Assembly (NCBI GenBank): GCA_937899725.1
Contig: CALCCA010000041.1
Span: 94,914 to 158,913, forward strand
Reading direction: 5' to 3'
Source of the DNA: an uncultured Halomicronema sp.
GTDB lineage: Bacteria; Cyanobacteriota; Cyanobacteriia; Phormidesmidales; Phormidesmidaceae
DNA: 64,000 bases
Positions within the stretch are counted from its first letter, which is position 1, and each line of letters starts with the position of its first letter. This document shows, in pieces, positions 28,548 to 37,393 of the stretch. Made by a program: the position numbers and the translations under genes. The notes under the pieces were generated by a model that was not told the DNA's origin, made no database searches, and saw only the letters and a list, made by a program, of their open reading frames with translations.

Positions 28548-29141
28548 ATGACTTTGACTGCTGCCGGCAACGACCAACTACCACAACCAACTAAGTTGTT
28601 AGCCCAGCGTGACGATTACACGACTTGCCACATTTATCTGCCTGACGAGCCGCAGCGACTTCCGGCGATCGCCTTGGATGGCAACTTTTATAGCTTCTTT
28701 CGATCGTTACAGGATGCCGCTAAAACCCTGAGCATTTTGCGCAAACTGTCGGCCAAAGGGGAGCAAACGGTCATGACCCCAACTAAGCGGGGCTACGCCA
28801 TTTGGGTATATGAATCAGATGCCGTTTTGGCCACGGGTCGAGGTTCCAAGACTCGTAATTTACCGCCTTCTTTTGGGCCGGCCAACAGCTGGATTGTGAG
28901 CGATGATCAGGCAGGCTACAACACCTGTTCGCTCAAGGTGCCTGATCTGCCCGACGTGGTGCCCGGTCTCGCCAATGGCCAGCGACTATTTAGCCTTTAC
29001 CGCCGAGAGAGTGATCCGAAGACGGCACTGTCGCTGGGCTCGCGGCTATCGCAACGAGGTGACGAGATTGTCATTTTGGTGGGCGATGCGGGCTATGCCA
29101 TCTGTGTCTATGAACCCAGCGCGACCATCGTTCGCACTTAG
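28548..29141 (+). CDS. Hypothetical protein made of two tandem copies of one domain
   Basis: This 197-residue protein consists of two homologous halves. Half 1 (about residues 24-95) and half 2 (about 120-192) align over YxTCxxxxPDxPxxxP, FSxxRxxxDxxKxLSxxxxLSxxGxxxV and GYAIxVYExxA. No domain name comes to mind; related cyanobacterial proteins have no function. It is soluble, without a signal peptide. It converges on ccmK4 across a perfect palindrome. The frame runs from a GTG at 28530; the ATG at 28548 is preferred. Confidence 0.75.
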   Translation: MTLTAAGNDQLPQPTKLLAQRDDYTTCHIYLPDEPQRLPAIALDGNFYSFFRSLQDAAKTLSILRKLSAKGEQTVMTPTKRGYAIWVYESDAVLATGRGSKTRNLPPSFGPANSWIVSDDQAGYNTCSLKVPDLPDVVPGLANGQRLFSLYRRESDPKTALSLGSRLSQRGDEIVILVGDAGYAICVYEPSATIVRT

Positions 29142-29185
29142 ACAACTGCCACGCTGCTCCCATTTGAGCCAGTTTCAATTGAGTG

Positions 29186-29229
29186 ATCAAAGCAGCGCAA
29201 GCCCATCGATGGGCTTGCGCTGCTTTGAT
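29186..29229. terminator. Perfect 44-bp palindrome between convergent genes
   Basis: ATCAAAGCAGCGCAAGCCCATC is followed without any spacer by its exact reverse complement. It lies 45 bp after the stop of the plus-strand hypothetical gene and 140 bp after the stop of ccmK4 on the other strand, so a bidirectional terminator is the natural reading, though U-tracts are short (stem base AAAG/CTTT). Confidence 0.7.
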
Positions 29230-29369
29230 TAGTGCCCATGCGCGACAGTAAGGCGTTTGCAGCCAGTTGGAGAAGAGCGCTGGGTAAGCATCATCACCAC
29301 CTGTCCCAGTTGCCGCTTGGCACAAATAAAAAAGGGGCTCAGGGCTAAATTCAGCTCAAGGCGGCGGCG

Positions 29370-29717
29370 TTATCGGCCGTTACTACCCGGCAGAATCGGC
29401 TGTTCTACGGCCTCGCGGAATCTCGTCACATCCTCACCAAACTCGATAGGGAGAACAGCAACCACGTTTTCGTGCGGCCGGGGAATGATCACCCACGTCT
29501 CTAAAACACCGCCAGGGGAATTTTCGGCGGCGGCCACACCCGCTTCCATCGCGGCTTTCACTTCAGAAATATCACCCCGAATGTTGATGCAAAACCGAGC
29601 ACTGCCAGCTCGAATGTAGTTCACCAAGGTTACTCGCCCTGCTTTAACCATTGCATCTGCCGCCGCCAAAACAGGCGGAAAGCCTTTTGTCTCCAGCGAG
29701 CCAACTGCCTGAGGCAT
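29370..29717 (-). CDS. ccmK4: Carboxysome shell protein CcmK4 (BMC domain)
   Basis: This 115-residue BMC-domain protein would form hexamers in the beta-carboxysome shell. It has AVGSLETKGFPPVLAAADAM, RAGSARFCINIRGDISEVK and WVIIPRPHENVVAVLPIEF, then FREAVE; these match CcmK4 better than CcmK1/K2. It has a good ribosome-binding site (AGGAG seven bases before ATG). It follows ccmK3 (29978-30322), the usual satellite order away from the main ccm operon; K3 and K4 are thought to form heterohexamers that tune shell permeability. A MITE separates the pair. Confidence 0.92.
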   Translation of the reverse strand: MPQAVGSLETKGFPPVLAAADAMVKAGRVTLVNYIRAGSARFCINIRGDISEVKAAMEAGVAAAENSPGGVLETWVIIPRPHENVVAVLPIEFGEDVTRFREAVEQPILPGSNGR

Positions 29718-29850
29718 TGCCTTTCTCCTAAAAATTAAGCCTGTACTTAAAAATCATTGTACGAGGCTCGTGAACTCTAACGCGATCGCGAGGGAGGCTT
29801 TTTCCCGGACTGATGCATTCTTTACCTTTGTCAAAGTTCGGTTACAGAAT

Positions 29851-29980
29851 TAGGGGCTGTCATCATTTAGCGGCTGAATCCTTTCGCTGCAAAGCAATCA
29901 GCCCCTAGCTAGTTAATTGGGTGCGGGCGCGGTAATGTCTATCGTCAAAGCGTTCTGGATTTAATTGATGACGCGCCCTA
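29851..29980 (+). mobile_element. MITE-like element, full-length copy 2 (130 bp)
   Basis: The left end TAGGGGCTGTCATCATTTAG and the right end TTGATGACGCGCCCTA match copy 1 at 8506. The internal CAGCCCCTAGCT junction and GGGCGCGGTAATG of unit B are conserved. Borders are TTAG (29850-29853) and CTAA (29978-29981), both YTAR. The right-end CTA is the reverse complement of the TAG stop of ccmK3, so the element ends exactly in that stop codon and separates ccmK3 from ccmK4. Confidence 0.75.
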
Positions 29981-30322
29981 AAAACCTGGCATACGATTCC
30001 CCCGGATTTCTTCAATCCAAAACTCTTCAGACGCTTCAGTGAAGTCAATTGGCAATACCGTCTCCAGATTTTCCGGGGGGTTAGGCACAATGTAGTGTGT
30101 CGTGACGCACCCCTCATTGGGCAAATCGCTACCGACGATCAGTCCCGCTTCTACAGCGCGATTGACTTCAGACACGGGACCTCGGATGCAGACAAACTGG
30201 CGTCCACTATCGGCTTGTTCGTATTTCACAATTGTGACTCGGCCGGCCTTGACCATGGCATCGGCCACTGCCAACATGGCGGGAAATCCGTAAGTTTCGA
30301 TCACACCAACAGCAAACGGCAT
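29978..30322 (-). CDS. ccmK3: Carboxysome shell protein CcmK3 (BMC domain)
   Basis: This 114-residue BMC protein has AVGVIETYGFPAMLAVADAM, VCIRGPVSEVNRAVEAG and YIVPNPPENLETVLPIDF, features of CcmK3 (the GPVSEV and PxNPxEN variants). It forms the ccmK3-ccmK4 satellite pair with the gene at 29370. The last ten residues (IEEIRGNRMPGF) extend past the usual CcmK3 end and the TAG stop is part of the MITE end, so the element may have altered the C-terminus. A degenerate MITE copy lies 44 bp upstream, so the gene is flanked on both sides. Confidence 0.9.
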   Translation of the reverse strand: MPFAVGVIETYGFPAMLAVADAMVKAGRVTIVKYEQADSGRQFVCIRGPVSEVNRAVEAGLIVGSDLPNEGCVTTHYIVPNPPENLETVLPIDFTEASEEFWIEEIRGNRMPGF

Positions 30323-30365
30323 AGACCTATCTGTCCACCAAAACGGTAATTAAGTAAATAGTCGC

Positions 30366-30494
30366 TCAGGCGCGTCATCAATTAAGCTCAGAAGTCTTGA
30401 GGCACCAGCACTCCTGCGCCCGCATCAACTGCACTCGCCAGGGGCTGGAACGGCTTGACAGAGAAACCTAGCAGCTAAAGGATGACAGTCCCCA
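30366..30494 (-). mobile_element. MITE-like element, degenerate copy 3, inverted
   Basis: Read on the minus strand this aligns end to end with copy 2: GGCGCGTCATCAATTAA at one end, GCGCCCGCA in unit B, GGGGCTGG at the internal junction, and CAGCTAAAGGATGACAGTCCCC at the other end (given here only in part as the element's positions 30472-30493). It has more substitutions than the other copies and the border YTAR sites are lost. It lies between ccmK3 and the next gene upstream. Confidence 0.6.
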
Positions 30495-30525
30495 ATACAA
30501 AGACTGAAGTATTTCAGCTTTCGGA

Positions 30526-31110
30526 TCATACCTTGATTGAGCTAGGCTCAGCGATCGCCGCAATGATTCGTTCACACCCCGAGTCTGGCCGCGCCCAATC
30601 GTAATGACACACTTTGGGATCCCCCCAACAGAGGCGCAAATACAGCTCTGAGCGCGTGGCATCTACCTCGGCCCATTCGACTTCAGCAATCCAACGGTTG
30701 ATGGTAGTCAGCTCTAACGGCAGGGGCGGCGCGCCGGAATGCCAGAGCCGCAAATTGGCAATCGACGATCGCCAAAACGCGATCACCTCGGCTTTGGCCG
30801 CCGTCAGAACAGCCTTATCCTGCGCGGTAGCAATCAGCTGCGGATGCAGTTCTGGAAACCGGTGCGATCGCCCTTGAAAGCGACAGGTATGCCACACCAA
30901 CCCGGACACCAGATGTTCGCGCTGATACTGGTGAATCTGGTCACGAAAATCTTGCACCGCAAAGACTTTGCTGAGCTTTTCAGTGCCAATCGCCTTCGCA
31001 ATGACGGGGTCGAGCCGCTGACTCGACGATAAAACCACCCGCTCGCCGCGCCAGGCCGCCCGTAACTCTTGATCGAGAAAGTCAATCAGCTCTTCAGTGG
31101 TGTAGCTCAT
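30526..31110 (-). CDS. Conserved cyanobacterial protein of unknown function
   Basis: This 194-residue soluble protein starts MSYTTEELIDFLDQELRAAW, with VVLSSSQRLDPVIAKAIG, VWHTCRFQGRSHRFPELH and a late cluster WGDPKVCHYDWARPDSGCE. Relatives are common in cyanobacteria and unassigned. The frame runs upstream to 31224 but the extra 38 residues are arginine-rich and unlike homologues, so the start at 31110 is preferred. It reads toward the ccmK3-ccmK4 pair on the same strand, 204 bp upstream of ccmK3. Confidence 0.75.
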   Translation of the reverse strand: MSYTTEELIDFLDQELRAAWRGERVVLSSSQRLDPVIAKAIGTEKLSKVFAVQDFRDQIHQYQREHLVSGLVWHTCRFQGRSHRFPELHPQLIATAQDKAVLTAAKAEVIAFWRSSIANLRLWHSGAPPLPLELTTINRWIAEVEWAEVDATRSELYLRLCWGDPKVCHYDWARPDSGCERIIAAIAEPSSIKV

Positions 31111-31285
31111 GGGCACTGAATATGAATTTGCTTCAATCTTATCAACCCCACTCGCCCTCAGACTTAAGAAGATTCTGGATCTTCTCAGAGCGGTCATCCT
31201 GATTGACTGGTGTATGGCGGGCAAAAGTTGCTTGACGGCCCCGAGTCAAAGGCGTGAGCGCGCCTCGCCTCATCCCCTGGGGGCA

Positions 31286-32218
31286 TCAATTGCCGACGTG
31301 CCCTAGGCGGTTTGTCAGCAGTTCATAAACTCCAGCAGCATCAACGCTGCGCACAATATCTACGGGCAGCCGGTCAGGACTCGCGGGACTGACCACGGTT
31401 TGGCCCAGCGTCAGCGAACTATTGAGTTCAACCTGCACCTGTCCCGGTTCGGTGGTGAACAGATCTGGACGCAGCAGATAAGCGATGACGCAGGGGTCAT
31501 GGAGGGGCGCGCCGACCGTGCCCAACAGGGCTTCGTCCGCTTTGCCATAGTGACTCAGCACAGCAGTCGCGAAGTCACTGACCGGATGGCCCACCGCGCG
31601 AATCGCCGCTAACCGGTCAGGCGTCGTCAGTACCTGATGCGTAATATCTAAACTCAGAAACGTGATGGGCATCCCTGCCGCAAACACGACCTGAGCCGCG
31701 TGGGGATCGACGTAGATATTGAACTCGGCGACGGGAGTGATATTGCCCTGGGTAATGCCGCCCCCCATCATGACAATGCGCTCAATTTTGGCGGCGATTG
31801 CGGGCACTTGAATCAGCGCGACGGCGATATTCGTCAACGGCCCCAAGGTCGCAAGCGTCAGCGGCGCTGGTGCCGACTGCAGGGTCTCAACCAGATAGCT
31901 AACCGCATGGCCTGAGGCCAGTGGTAGGGCCGGGTCGGGTAGCGTTGCCCCCTCTAGCCCCGTCTTGCCGTGGATGTCTTCAGCCGTGACCAACGATCGC
32001 ACCAACGGGCGCGGGCAGCCAGCGTAAATCGGGATATCGCGGCGACCCAGCAGTTCACAAATCTGGCGGGCATTTCGTTGGGTCAGGGCCAGCGGCACGT
32101 TGCCGGCCACGACGGTGATGGCCTGTACGGCGAGTTCTGGTGAGCGCAGAGCCAGCAGGAGAGCGATAGCGTCATCGACACCGGGGTCACAGTCGATAAT
32201 GATGGGGAGCGGGATCAT
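31286..32218 (-). CDS. Nucleoside hydrolase (inosine-uridine preferring family)
   Basis: This 310-residue enzyme cleaves ribonucleosides to base and ribose for salvage. It starts IPLPIIIDCDPGVDDAIAL, the DxDxxxDD calcium-binding motif near residues 8-15, with MMGGGI and PVAEFNIYVDPHAA near 155-170 and a C-terminal HDPCVIAYLL with the ligand Asp. The pattern fits RihA/RihB-like pyrimidine-preferring hydrolases, but base specificity is not certain. The frame extends to 32698, but the ATG at 32218 gives the normal length; the extra 160 residues are the shadow of the divergent lipoprotein gene. Confidence 0.92.
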   Translation of the reverse strand: MIPLPIIIDCDPGVDDAIALLLALRSPELAVQAITVVAGNVPLALTQRNARQICELLGRRDIPIYAGCPRPLVRSLVTAEDIHGKTGLEGATLPDPALPLASGHAVSYLVETLQSAPAPLTLATLGPLTNIAVALIQVPAIAAKIERIVMMGGGITQGNITPVAEFNIYVDPHAAQVVFAAGMPITFLSLDITHQVLTTPDRLAAIRAVGHPVSDFATAVLSHYGKADEALLGTVGAPLHDPCVIAYLLRPDLFTTEPGQVQVELNSSLTLGQTVVSPASPDRLPVDIVRSVDAAGVYELLTNRLGHVGN

Positions 32219-32363
32219 CGCCTTCAAGTCCAGAAAAGGGCAAGCAGGCAGCCCCCAAGGGGGCCAATCCTGCGCTAGCGTCAGAGCTAGACCGACGGTG
32301 CTAGCATACCGATTTGATGGGCAGGCCGCACTGCCTGCCCCGTTGACGGAATTGGCAAAGGGC

Positions 32364-33443
32364 ATGAAGAACAGCAGAACAGCACTTCGGGTGATCGCGG
32401 GCGCACTCACCTGCAGCTGGCTCATCAGCTGCGCTGGGAGCCTAGTGGGCGATAGCGTGCAGCAATCACTCGAAGCCGACCCCCAGCTTGAAGAATCGCC
32501 GCCCTTTAACGCTAATTCTGCCGATGAGCCAGCGGCAGAAGACGATGAAACCGCGGCAACGGAAGCCTCCGAGCCCACACCCCCAGCGGCCAATCGTGAG
32601 ACGGCCGCATCCTCGACTAATACGACCCGCGCGCCTGAGCCCGGTGAACGCGGTTTTATTGGGCCGTTATGGTCGCAAGCTGAGCCCGCTGACTCCACAG
32701 CGCCGCAGAATGATCCCGATCCGGGGTCAGAAACGGCAGAATCAGTGGATCAGGCCATCAGTGATCTGACCGGAGTCCCAGCAGATTTGCAGTCGTACAT
32801 CCGGGATCTGCAAACGCTAGACGTCATCGAGCCGGTGGCGACGGTGGCGGCTGAAGACAGCCCTCAGGCCACGACAACAGCTCCTTTCACCACTGCGATT
32901 ACTCGGCGCGAATACGCCCAGTGGCTGTTTGACAGCCATAATGCCATCTATGCAGATGATCCCGGCGATCGCCTGCGGGCCGGCAATCCCAGTGACGAAC
33001 CGGCTTTTCAGGATGTGGCGGCGACTGATCCCAACTTTGCGGCGATTCAAGGACTGGCGGAGGCGGGCCTGATCCCCAGTGCGTTTACTGGCAACAGTAC
33101 CGCCGTGAACTTTCGCCCCGATGCGCCATTGGTTCGCGAAGACTTGATTTTGTGGAAGGTGCCCCTAGACAGTCGCACCGCCCTGCCCACCACCACGCCC
33201 GCAGCCGTGACCACCGCTTGGGGCTTTCAAGACGCTGCCACCATTGATCCCCTACCGTTAAGGGCGATCGCGGCGGACTTTCAGCTGGGTGATTTTGCCA
33301 ATTTCCGGCGCGCCTTTGGCTATACCACGCTGTTTCGCCCAGACAAGGCCGTGACTCGGGCTGAGGCTGCCGCCGTGCTCTGGCGTTTTGGCTCTCAGAC
33401 CGAAGGTCAAACCGCTGCAGACATCGCAGAAGCGCCCGATTAA
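32364..33443 (+). CDS. SLH-type lipoprotein
   Basis: This 359-residue protein begins with a signal peptide and lipobox (LISCAGS, Cys near residue 20), followed by about 100 residues rich in Glu/Ala/Pro (EESPP, ATEASEPTPPAANRE). The C-terminal half (about residues 135-345) resembles SLH modules: YIRDLQTLDVIEP, TRREYAQWLFD, AFQDV, IQGLAEAGLIPS, FRPDAPLVREDLI and RPDKAVTRAEAAAVLWRF. SLH proteins bind peptidoglycan; a lipid anchor plus SLH suggests an envelope-linking or periplasmic scaffold role. The open frame extends to 32100 through the neighbouring gene; the ATG at 32364 sits directly before the signal peptide. Confidence 0.85.
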   Translation: MKNSRTALRVIAGALTCSWLISCAGSLVGDSVQQSLEADPQLEESPPFNANSADEPAAEDDETAATEASEPTPPAANRETAASSTNTTRAPEPGERGFIGPLWSQAEPADSTAPQNDPDPGSETAESVDQAISDLTGVPADLQSYIRDLQTLDVIEPVATVAAEDSPQATTTAPFTTAITRREYAQWLFDSHNAIYADDPGDRLRAGNPSDEPAFQDVAATDPNFAAIQGLAEAGLIPSAFTGNSTAVNFRPDAPLVREDLILWKVPLDSRTALPTTTPAAVTTAWGFQDAATIDPLPLRAIAADFQLGDFANFRRAFGYTTLFRPDKAVTRAEAAAVLWRFGSQTEGQTAADIAEAPD

Positions 33444-34118
33444 CCGGCCCTGGAAAAACGTCTGAGGTTAATCCTAAAGAGAATCTGTGTTCTTTTCTAA
33501 CCGCTGCTCAGATGAGTTATCACAGAACCTGTACTGGAAAAACCTGGCTCACCGTTGAGCCATTCATGATCACTGTCAGTCTTAAACGACTCAAACGACT
33601 CATTCAAAGCCCCACAAAGCGAGTTCAAACTCCTGCCTTCAGGACGATCGCGACAATTCCTTGCCAGTTGTCATGCAATCTAGTCGGCGTATTCAGATAT
33701 TTTGGGCTGAAAAGCTCTGTTTTCATTGTCAAAAAGCCAGCCAGATTAGCGCATTACACTGCCGTCAGAAAGTTGTTTTCAGTCCCTTCATAAAGTATTT
33801 CAAAGCTGCGTGATTACGCCCATTTTTCGATGAAGTTGATCGCAGTATTACGGCATTTGGGTAAGCTTTTTCACAGTCTCGATTAGGTTGAATCACACAT
33901 CAATTACTGCTGAAAGCCGTTTGATGTATGCCTGCTTTTTCTCAATTTAGGAGAAGAACTCGATGAATTCATTTCGCAATCGAGGAACGTTAGTTTTACA
34001 AATGGTGCTGTTTTGGGTGATTGCCCCGGCGATTGCGCTGTCTTTGTTGCTCTGATGATTTTCAGACCGCTGTCATCCAGACTTAAGGTAAGCTCCAATC
34101 TCATGCCTAATCTTGGGT
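33444..34118. other. Intergenic with one candidate microprotein
   Basis: This 675 bp lies between the lipoprotein gene and the convergent REC-kinase gene. It is more AT-rich than average. A 93-codon frame at 33512-33793 is not convincing. The only feature I would keep is the 30-codon frame at 33963. Confidence 0.45.
33963..34055 (+). CDS. Candidate 30-residue single-span membrane microprotein
   Basis: ATG at 33963 to TGA at 34055 encodes MNSFRNRGTLVLQM followed by VLFWVIAPAIALSLLL: a short basic N-terminus and one hydrophobic helix, typical of small membrane proteins. AGGAG lies nine bases upstream (TTTAGGAGAAG). It is not PsbM, PsaM, PetN, Ycf12 or PsbX as I know them. It may be real; evidence is the ribosome-binding site plus amphipathic composition. 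Confidence 0.5.
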   Translation: MNSFRNRGTLVLQMVLFWVIAPAIALSLLL

Positions 34119-35228
34119 CTATGACGGCTTGATGGGGACTTTGACCGTAAACGTGCTGCCCTGCCCCACATCTGACTCTAGCGACAGCGTCCCTTGGTGA
34201 GCGGCCACAATCCGCTGGGACAAATGCAGTCCCAGACCACTGCCCGAGCGACGATGTTGCCCTGGACGAAACCAGGCGAAGATTTCTTTTTGGTTAGCTG
34301 CAGCAATGCCGGGGCCGGTGTCTTTAACCCGAATACACCAGTCAGTGGGTGCCTCGGCAGGCTCTTTGTGAAAGCTAATCGCGACAAACCCGACATCGGT
34401 GAACTTGAGGGCATTGCCCACCAGGTTGACCAAAATGCGACGGAACTCTAAGCGATCGCCGTGACAGGTATAGCGGCGATCGTCGCCGACTTCAGCCACA
34501 CGATCTTCTAATTTAAGGTCGAGGTTTTTGGCGATCGCGAGGGGGCGCAGTTCCGCCGTGACGTCTTCGAGCAGGCGTTTGAGATTGAAGGGGGCGATCG
34601 CCATCTCTTTGCGACCGGCTTCGTAGCGATAGACCTCTAGCAAGGTATTGACCATCGCTAGCAAATGTTCATTGTTACGAATCGTTTGGGTGACCGCATC
34701 TTTAGCCTCCGTGGGCACCTGACCAAAGGTATCTTCTTTCACTAAGGTCAACATGCGGTTAGCCGCCACCAAGGGCGTTCTCAAGTCATGGGTCAGGCGA
34801 GAGACAAAATCATCCCGCTGCTGCGTGATTTCGCGTTCGGCATCGACGCTGCGTTTGAGTCGCAGCAGGGCGCGCACCCGCGCCAGTAACTCATTGGTAT
34901 CAAAGGGTTTGCGAATAAAGTCATCGGCGCCCATGTCGAGCCCGGCCACCACGCTCGACCGTTCGTGGGCCGTGACCAGCAAAATGGGAATAAACGGCAG
35001 TGCTGCCATACTGCGGAGTTTTTGCGTGGCCTCATAGCCACTCATCCCCGGCATCATCACGTCGAGCAGCACCAGATCCGGCAGTTGCTCGACAATGCTA
35101 CTGAGCATTTTTTGGCCACTCTCTAGAGGGGTCACCTGATACCCCTCGCCTTCTAACAGGGCCTGCAGCAAAAATCGGTTGTCGGCGGAGTCATCCACCA
35201 CGTAAATGTGTGCGGGATTAGCAGCCAT
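34119..35228 (-). CDS. Response regulator-histidine kinase hybrid (REC-HisKA-HATPase)
   Basis: This 369-residue protein has an N-terminal receiver domain (about residues 8-125: YVVDDSADNR, LVLLDVMMPGMSG with the phospho-Asp near residue 56, KPFD) followed by HisKA (THDLRTPLVAANRML, His near residue 147) and HATPase (LVNLVGNALKFT, KDTGPGIAAAN, GSGLGLHLS). Such REC-first kinases usually sit in the middle of phosphorelays. There is no membrane helix. No partner gene is adjacent. Confidence 0.9.
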   Translation of the reverse strand: MAANPAHIYVVDDSADNRFLLQALLEGEGYQVTPLESGQKMLSSIVEQLPDLVLLDVMMPGMSGYEATQKLRSMAALPFIPILLVTAHERSSVVAGLDMGADDFIRKPFDTNELLARVRALLRLKRSVDAEREITQQRDDFVSRLTHDLRTPLVAANRMLTLVKEDTFGQVPTEAKDAVTQTIRNNEHLLAMVNTLLEVYRYEAGRKEMAIAPFNLKRLLEDVTAELRPLAIAKNLDLKLEDRVAEVGDDRRYTCHGDRLEFRRILVNLVGNALKFTDVGFVAISFHKEPAEAPTDWCIRVKDTGPGIAAANQKEIFAWFRPGQHRRSGSGLGLHLSQRIVAAHQGTLSLESDVGQGSTFTVKVPIKPS

Positions 35229-35670
35229 AAGTCGCCGATACTACACTCTGTTTCACTTATGCGGTGGGCCAGCTCGAAAAACCACTGTCAATCGATAGAT
35301 TTGTGGTCGAAGCGCCACCGTTTCGGTCCAATATTTGAGGGACTTCAGCCCACTTTTGTCATCAAAATGTTGAGGAATCTGTCGGTGTGTAAATGCTGGG
35401 ACAGAATTTGTCAGTTGGTCACACGGGCTAACTATAGTGAAGCTTACAGACAGCAGTCGTTAAAACTTCAGTCGCGTAGTCGTCGTCAGTGCCGTGAGGC
35501 CAAGACGACGAGCCCTTGGGTTCGGTTCTAGAGCGCAAGATGACACTAGGTGTCTTAACCTCAAGGGCTAAAACTATAAAAACTGTCGAGTTAGACCTGC
35601 GTTGAAGGATGGCGAGGGTTTTCGGCGAAACCTCGTTGGCAGTTTAAACCTCACGACAGGAGACTCTTCT
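35229..35670. other. Intergenic, REC-kinase / chlB divergent region
   Basis: This 442 bp holds the promoters of both divergent genes and a chlB leader. I see no gene. A good AGGAG lies eight bases before the chlB ATG. Confidence 0.45.
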
Positions 35671-37197
35671 ATGAAACTGGCTTACTGGATGTATGCGGGT
35701 CCGGCACACATTGGCACGCTGAGAATTGCCAGCTCTTTTAAGAATGTGCACGCGATTATGCATGCGCCGCTGGGCGATGACTATTTCAACGTCATGCGTT
35801 CAATGTTAGAGCGCGAGCGCAACTTTACGCCGGTCACCACCAGCGTGGTCGATCGCAACGTGCTGGCTCAGGGCTCTCAAGAAAAGGTGGTCGATAACAT
35901 CGTGCGCAAAGATCAGGAAGAATCGCCTGATCTCATTGTGTTGACCCCCACCTGCACCTCCAGCATTTTGCAAGAAGACCTGCAAAACTTTGTGCAGCGG
36001 GCCAGCTTAGATGCCCAGTGTGACGTGTTGCTGGCGGATGTCAACCACTACCGCGTCAACGAACTGCAGGCGGCCGATCGCACCCTGCAGCAAATCGTCA
36101 AGTTTTACCTCGATCGCGCAGAGAAAAAGGGCGAGCTGCCCACCGGTAGAACCGCCCAGCCCTCCGTCAACATCCTCGGGCTGACCACGCTCGGGTTTCA
36201 CAACAATCACGATCGCACTGAGCTAGTGAAGCTGATGGGCGAGTTGGGCATTGCGGTCAACCTAGTGCTGCCCGATAAGGCCTCAGTAGCAGACATCAAA
36301 AAGCTGCCCCAGGCTTGGTTTAACCTGGTGCCCTATCGCGAAGTAGGCCCAGCAACGGCAGAGTATCTGCAAACGCAGTTCGATCAGCCCACAGTCGATA
36401 TCACCCCGATGGGGATCGTCGAAACGGCCCGCTGCATTCGCGCGATTCAAAAAGTGCTAAACGACCAGGGAGCCCCCGTTGATTACGCCGAATTCATCGA
36501 CAACCAAACGCGGTTTGTGTCGGATGCGGCTTGGTTTTCGCGCTCGATTGACTGTCAGAATTTGACGGGTAAAAAAGCCATCGTATTTGGCGATAGCACC
36601 CATGCGGCAGCGATGACCAAGATTTTGGCGCGGGAGATGGGCATTCGGGTCGTGCTCGCGGGCACCTACTGCAAATATGACGAAGAGTGGTTTACCCAAC
36701 AGGTGGGAGACTACTGCGACGAAATCCTCATCAGTGAAGACCACGGGGCGATCGCCGATAAAATAGCCGCTCTGGAACCCGCAGCTATCTTTGGCACCCA
36801 GATGGAGCGCCATGTGGGTAAGCGTTTAGAGATTCCCTGTGGCGTCATTGCCGCGCCGATTCACATTCAAAACTTCCCCGTAGGCTATCGGCCCTTTTTG
36901 GGCTATGAAGGCTCTAATCAACTGGTCGATCTGATCTACAACTCCTTTACGTTGGGGATGGAAGATCACCTGCTGGAAATCTTTGGCGGCCATGACACAA
37001 AGGAGGTCGTGACCAAAACGATGTCGGCGGATGGGGGCCTCACCTGGACGACCGATGCCCTCACCGAGCTCAATCGCGTGCCAGGGTTTGTGCGCGGCAA
37101 GGTGAAGCGCAATACTGAGAACTTTGCCCGCGATCGCGGTCATGCCGAAATCGATGTGGAAGTCATGTATGCCGCGAAAGAGGCCGTTGGCGCTTAG
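35671..37197 (+). CDS. chlB: Light-independent protochlorophyllide reductase subunit B
   Basis: This 508-residue protein is one half of the catalytic ChlN/ChlB component that, with the ChlL iron protein, reduces protochlorophyllide in the dark. It starts [20 protein letters not shown] and carries [13 protein letters not shown] (4Fe-4S/substrate region, near residue 90), the core [12 protein letters not shown] near residue 306 and a C-terminal domain with [20 protein letters not shown] and an EVMYAAKEA end. Length is normal (about 508). AGGAG eight bases upstream supports this start; an in-frame extension to 35602 is rejected. chlL and chlN are not nearby. Confidence 0.97.
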   Translation: MKLAYWMYAGPAHIGTLRIASSFKNVHAIMHAPLGDDYFNVMRSMLERERNFTPVTTSVVDRNVLAQGSQEKVVDNIVRKDQEESPDLIVLTPTCTSSILQEDLQNFVQRASLDAQCDVLLADVNHYRVNELQAADRTLQQIVKFYLDRAEKKGELPTGRTAQPSVNILGLTTLGFHNNHDRTELVKLMGELGIAVNLVLPDKASVADIKKLPQAWFNLVPYREVGPATAEYLQTQFDQPTVDITPMGIVETARCIRAIQKVLNDQGAPVDYAEFIDNQTRFVSDAAWFSRSIDCQNLTGKKAIVFGDSTHAAAMTKILAREMGIRVVLAGTYCKYDEEWFTQQVGDYCDEILISEDHGAIADKIAALEPAAIFGTQMERHVGKRLEIPCGVIAAPIHIQNFPVGYRPFLGYEGSNQLVDLIYNSFTLGMEDHLLEIFGGHDTKEVVTKTMSADGGLTWTTDALTELNRVPGFVRGKVKRNTENFARDRGHAEIDVEVMYAAKEAVGA

Positions 37198-37393
37198 TGA
37201 GTCCATCGGCAATTAATATGAGTGGCTTAAACGATTGGTCGGCGATCGCGATGGAGCGTTCCAGCCGGACGCCAGCGATCGTCTATCTGGGCGATGGGCG
37301 ACATCGCTGAATTCGGAGTGCGGTAGCCAGCATGCGGCAGTCGGCGTCAAAAAGACCGTGCCCGTGGCCTCGCAACGGCACCGCATCGACCGA

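Noticed and set aside
32219..32698. Nucleoside hydrolase N-terminal extension in the same frame
   Set aside because: It is antisense to the divergent lipoprotein gene and the family starts at the IPLPIIIDCDPG motif.
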